From positions 35,532,934-35,596,933 of the forward strand of contig NC_063151.1 of assembly GCF_020921035.1 (NCBI RefSeq): a stretch of 64,000 nt of DNA. The letters are read 5' to 3'. Made by a program: the position numbers and the translations under genes. Positions within the stretch are counted from its first letter, which is position 1. Each line of letters opens with the position of its first letter. Positions 60,262 through 64,000 of this stretch are shown one piece after another. The notes below the pieces were generated by a model that had not been told where the DNA came from, made no database searches, and saw only the letters and a list, made by a program, of their open reading frames with translations. The DNA is from Rhodamnia argentea. Lineage: Eukaryota > Streptophyta > Magnoliopsida > Myrtales > Myrtaceae.

Positions 60262-60320
60262 GTTTGTTTGTTTTTTTTTTTTTTTGTCGAAAGAAGGGTG
60301 CCATTGATATATCATAGCGT
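60262..60320 (-). mobile_element. 3' tail of the same LINE-type retroposon as at 52573
   Basis: A T run followed by GTCGAAAGAAGGGTGCCATT, the same trailer as at 52573 and 56211, continuing into CCATTGATATATCA(T/C)AGCGTTAATACC in common with 52595-52620. Confidence 0.5.
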
Positions 60321-60339
60321 TAATACCACAAAAAACCCA

Positions 60340-60705
60340 AGACCTATCCAACGGCCAAATAAAAGTTGACACTGCTCATGGAGTTCTTTTCTCCATGCTT
60401 TCCATATGTTGACTTCGAGTCAACCAAATCCCCCAAAATCCTGCGGTCCTCCCACTTTGGAAAATGAACTCAAGGCCAATAAGCAAGCGTTAATGATTGA
60501 TTAGCTGGTCATTGTCGGTACTAAAGATCTGTTAACAGCTCAACCAATTAGAATCATTTCAAAGTGCCACTTCGGCAAAAAGTGACTATAATAAGTTTTG
60601 TAATATAGAAACTTATCACCATGGAAAGTAGGTGCATGCATATATAGGATTACTGACTTTGTCCCAACGAAAAGTAACTTTCCTTCCAAACTATTTAAAT
60701 GTGGA
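60340..60705. repeat. Duplicated intergenic block, copy 2
   Basis: Partner of 58890-59290. It continues leftward into the retroposon tail shared with 52573, tying the blocks to the kinase duplication series. Confidence 0.75.
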
Positions 60706-61332
60706 AGAATTACAAAAAAAAGTCCTAACACTACTCCAAATGTGTCAATTCGATCTAAACTTTTTTTTGCCAATTTAATACTTAACTTTTTGCATTTGTG
60801 CTAATTCAAGCCTTTCGGCCAATTTTGGTAGGAAACTGCGGATGTGGCGTGACCAAAGCTGTGACCAATTTTTAAGAGTATTTTAACAAATTTTTTTCAA
60901 TTTTTTTGTTTTTATTTATTCTTCTTATTTTTTTTTTTCTTTCTCGTTCTTTTTGTTTTGCTCCCTTCTATCTCCAGCTGGCCACTGGACTGCAAGGACC
61001 AATGAGGTCACACCTCGCCAGTGGCTGGCTAGGATGAGCTTCAGCAAAGGCCAACAAGGTTGACCTCGTCGGCCCTCGTCTCTAGCTGGTTGCCGGGCTC
61101 AGTCATAGACGGGAGGAACTAGGAAGAAAAAAAAGATAAAGAAAGAATAGAAAGAAAAGGAAAAAGAAATAAATATAAACATAAAAATTCAAAAAAGTAT
61201 TAAAATATTTTTTAAAATTACCTACATTAGCACTAGTCGTGCCACGTAAGCAATTTCCGACAACACATTTTGTATTAATCGAACAAGTTCTATCGTGATA
61301 AATGAAATGAAAGAAAGAAAGAAAGAAGGAAA
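60706..61332. other. Unassigned repeat-like DNA
   Basis: Phrases such as CAATTCGATCTAAAC, CAATTTAATACTTAACTTTT and GGATGTGGCGTGACC suggest a degenerate DNA transposon. A GAAA microsatellite lies near 61308-61325. No gene is supported. This stretch is absent from copy A, where CATATG joins directly to TTTTGGCAAATC at 52700. Confidence 0.35.
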
Positions 61333-62100
61333 AGTTTTGGCAAATCAAGAGTAAAGAAAGTGGCGTACTTCAGAAATAGCAGCTGCAGATCTATTCCGCA
61401 TCAGAAAAACACAAATAACAAAAACTTCATCCTCAGAATTGGGATAGACTTAAAACCATTCTTGCCAACTTCCTGCTTCACATATCAAACGTCCAGCTCT
61501 GTTTCTCGATTTAATGAATACAAGGAAGCTGAATCAGAAAGCTATGGGTTCTTTTATTTTCCTGGCTACCATCTTCTTCTCCCACAGAGCATTTGCTTAT
61601 TTAAGCTGAATCTGAAAGAGATGCTTGGCTTGACTGCAACATCACTCATCTCCAACCTCTCTCAAGAATTACAGCTACGCATCGCGAATCCTAGTGAAGC
61701 TGCAGAAAGAAACCAGGCACTCCTCTGAGTAAAGAGGATTCATGTAAAAGCTAGGATTTGCAAGGGGAAATGATAAATTTCCACTAAAGATGGAGACAGA
61801 TTAGGATTTATGTAAATGAAACCTCACGCATTGTTAATGCGGTAAACTGAAATCCCAGGAAGAAACTAGCCGATAGTTGATCAGTTTTTATTTGTCTAAA
61901 TGAGCTTCGTACCAATGACGGAAGTGAACATTTTGGACTGATCTTCAAGTTTCATAACAATGCTCAAGACTGTGCATCATGGGCCACAGAATAGAGTAAC
62001 ATCTGTGCTGATGAGGAATGATAATAGACTATTATCTTCCAAATGAAACGACTGCTTCTCTCCAGCTATACATTTTCAACGTCCAATCGCGACTATCTTT

Positions 62101-62738
62101 TTTTTTTTTTTTGTCCAAAGAAAGAACCTTCATTTCATATCAAGGAGACATACATCACTTCAAAATAAAAATGAAAATCCCAAAAAGCGAGTAAATATGA
62201 AAAGTGAATCAACTCGGTCCAGCTTATAGAAACTCGATTATTCTTCAAGGATGGATTTGATATTGTATCCAAGCATAATCGGCGGCTGATCACCGAATCT
62301 TGCATCATCATCGTTGATGAGCACACACCGAGATGTCAATCTCTAATAGCAACGGCTTTGTCAAAAGGAGGTGCACGTCCAAGTTCGGCATCCCCAATAC
62401 CATCACCGCGCAGAGATAACAACAATCTCAATGGGTTGAAATTAGACATGGCCAAAATGGAACCGGCTCTCGGAACAGGCCCTCAAGGGCAGGTTCCGAC
62501 CTCTTTTTTTTTTTAAAAAAAGGGGAGGCCCAGGGGGAAAGAGCCGTTGGGCTCGGGAACCGGCGGTTCCGAATCGAAATCGGAACCGGCCCGAAACCGC
62601 CGGTTCTTGAACCGGAACCGGCGGTTCGGCCGAACCGACCATCTCTAGTTGAAATAGCATAAAAAAACGCCTTACAAATCCCGGATCTATTTCTAGATCG
62701 GAATAGAATAACACTCAAATCTAAATCTAACTCTAAAT

Positions 62739-62786
<48 letters not shown>

Positions 62787-63162
62787 ACTACAAAATGATA
62801 CCTGTTGATCACAAAGTCACTTTCGGAAAGGCTGATTGACAGAGAAAAGCTTCGATAATTTGCAGAGCACTTGACAATCTGGAGCAAACACCCAGAGCCG
62901 AAGTGAACAGATTCTTTTGAGGCACTCACGTTTCGATCTTCAGAGGGTTTAGATGTCGATCGCAACCCCACAAAATTAATGAAGAGATTTATTGAAAGGA
63001 ACAAGTACCGGAAAAACTAAAGTGATATAGAGAAGAGGGAGATGGGGAGGGAGGGAACTCTCTCCCTCTCTCCCTCCCTTGGGAAGGCTCCGGGAGAAAA
63101 GAGAAGGGAGGCGGCGGCAGGAGGGAGAGAAACCCTAGGGGCGAAAAAGATGAGCATCCCCT
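62101..63162 (-). mobile_element. Complete ORF-less retroposon with target-site duplication
   Basis: About 1.06 kb inserted in copy B and absent from copy A. The target duplication is CAATCGCGACTATCTTT at 62084-62100 and 63163-63179; the T end merges with the tail. On its coding strand (minus) it starts with a pyrimidine-rich leader holding CCCTAGGGTTTC and ends with an oligo-A tail preceded by GGTTCTTTCTTTGGAC. It has no long ORF; the longest frames (about 60-96 codons) have no reverse-transcriptase or other domain. Inside are a GA microsatellite (62740-62784) and a CCGGTTC-rich tract (about 62535-62645). A leader that resembles an RNA start plus a poly-A tail suggests a non-autonomous LINE-like retroposon mobilised in trans. 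Confidence 0.8.
62740..62784. repeat. (GA)n microsatellite in the retroposon
   Basis: About 22 AG units; probably polymorphic in length. Confidence 0.9.
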
Positions 63163-63403
63163 CAATCGCGACTATCTTTATATGGCCAGACTTTCCCGCA
63201 CTTCGACCCGAGTCGGGTTTCGTCGTCTCCTCAAACTCGAGAACAATGATAACAGATATTTCTGAAAGGTCTCTTCCCTGCAATGCATATGCCAGCTTTA
63301 TGTTGAAAATGCATGATCGATTCCGTATGCTGCTTCACATTAAGCAAATCTAAATAATTACGCCGATAGAGGTTAATTAAGACGAGAAGTTAAGAAACTT
63401 ATC

Positions 63404-63703
63404 ATATACCTGCGATAGCTCATCTTGTTCATGTAAAACCAATGGAAAGAGCTTTTCCCTAATCTTTTGCAGCTGATTTGCAACACCGCCGATGCTCCTC
63501 CGTTTTCCAAGCACTTCATCGTAACAAGCGACTCCAATATTACATACCATAATCAACCACTCTTGAAACACGACATTGCTTTCACAAAGCCAATGCCGAG
63601 GACTATCGGGTCAAAACGCGTCTCTCTTTCTAGAAGAAGGATCCGATCCGAAACTTCTAATTTTCATTCAAGCAAAGCCATTGCGGCAAAATTATGGGGG
63701 ATA
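63404..63703 (-). pseudogene. Receptor kinase exon-2 fragment B
   Basis: Nearly identical to fragment A (53694-53992), with the same truncation point and downstream repeat. It keeps LIMVCNIGVACYDEVLGKRR in frame but lacks the rest of the kinase. It is a passenger of the segmental duplication, not an independent gene. Confidence 0.85.
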
Positions 63704-64000
63704 AATACACCGTAAATGCCATAACTTGTGTACGATATTCACTTAAGTGTCATAGCTTTTTTTTTTTTGCTCACTTGAATGCCACAAATTTGAAAAAACG
63801 ATCACTTACGTGACATCGCCAATTTGCCCCGTCAGAAAACCTACGTGGATACCGAAAAATCTGACGTGGCATTACAGGAGTAATTTTCTTAATATAAACA
63901 TGGATTTGTATTTTATTCTTTTAGTTTTTCATCCTTAATTAGCAGCAAGAGTATGCAAAATGTTTGCAGGAAGTGGAACGGTCCTTGATTGTGCAATCAT

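Larger units (their letters stand above)
61333..64000. repeat. Segmental duplication copy B (kinase 3' region), runs off the window
   Basis: Closely matches copy A (52735-54291) through the last base of the window. The only large difference is the 1.06 kb retroposon at 62101-63162. Confidence 0.85.

Noticed and set aside
62428-63353. ORFs of 88-103 codons in copy B
   Set aside because: They fall in simple repeats and leader-like sequence of the retroposon; no domain.
1-64000. tRNA, rRNA or CRISPR arrays
   Set aside because: No convincing tRNA box pair, rRNA block or regularly spaced repeat array was seen by eye.

Overview
This is a nuclear genomic window from a flowering plant. The genes have short GT-AG introns, AT-rich intergenic DNA, many CT/GA microsatellites and abundant retroelement debris. 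The gene content (DUF4220 protein, CC-NB-ARC-LRR, FLU, JAZ/TIFY10, EXO70, a plant 7TM protein, LSM1, LRR-XII receptor kinase) is typical of a dicot. A woody rosid is likely and Myrtaceae is possible, but that is inference; no marker in the window decides it.

Layout. 0-3.5 kb: retroelement ends and a diverged 0.4 kb direct repeat. 3.5-10.6 kb: an intact DUF4220/DUF594 membrane protein gene (minus), an orphan phloem-protein-2 lectin exon (plus) and a frameshifted DUF4220 relic (plus). 11.2-14.4 kb: a two-exon CNL resistance gene (minus) whose second exon encodes an acidic tail. 17.8-20.4 kb: a five-exon FLU gene (plus). 21 kb: a miniature inverted-repeat element. 22.6-24.4 kb: a five-exon JAZ/TIFY10 repressor (minus). 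29.4-31.3 kb: intronless EXO70 (plus). 34.5-37.9 kb: a five-exon seven-transmembrane protein gene (minus). 39.2-42.1 kb: a five-exon LSM1 (minus). 43.4-45.5 kb: a solo LTR with an exact 5-bp target-site duplication. 48.3-51.5 kb: an intact two-exon LRR receptor kinase of subfamily XII (minus). 52-64 kb: a recombination-prone region with at least four truncated copies of the 3' part of that kinase gene and its flanks, mixed with LINE tails, LTR-like DNA, foldback elements and a retroposon of about 1.06 kb without a long ORF.

The genes do not form one pathway. Two immune receptor genes, a jasmonate repressor and an exocyst gene have roles related to defence; FLU (chlorophyll synthesis control) and LSM1 (mRNA decapping) are housekeeping genes. 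The intron-exon models for FLU, JAZ, LSM1, the 7TM gene, the CNL and the kinase were built by hand from splice sites and reading phase; each gives one uninterrupted frame with correct phases, and FLU, JAZ and LSM1 match their families throughout.

The most interesting non-genic items are the ORF-less retroposon family (a complete copy has its empty site preserved in a paralogous segment), the kinase fragment array, the solo LTR, a perfect 20-bp-arm hairpin at 16.95 kb, and the JAZ Jas-motif intron whose retention would give an immediate stop codon.
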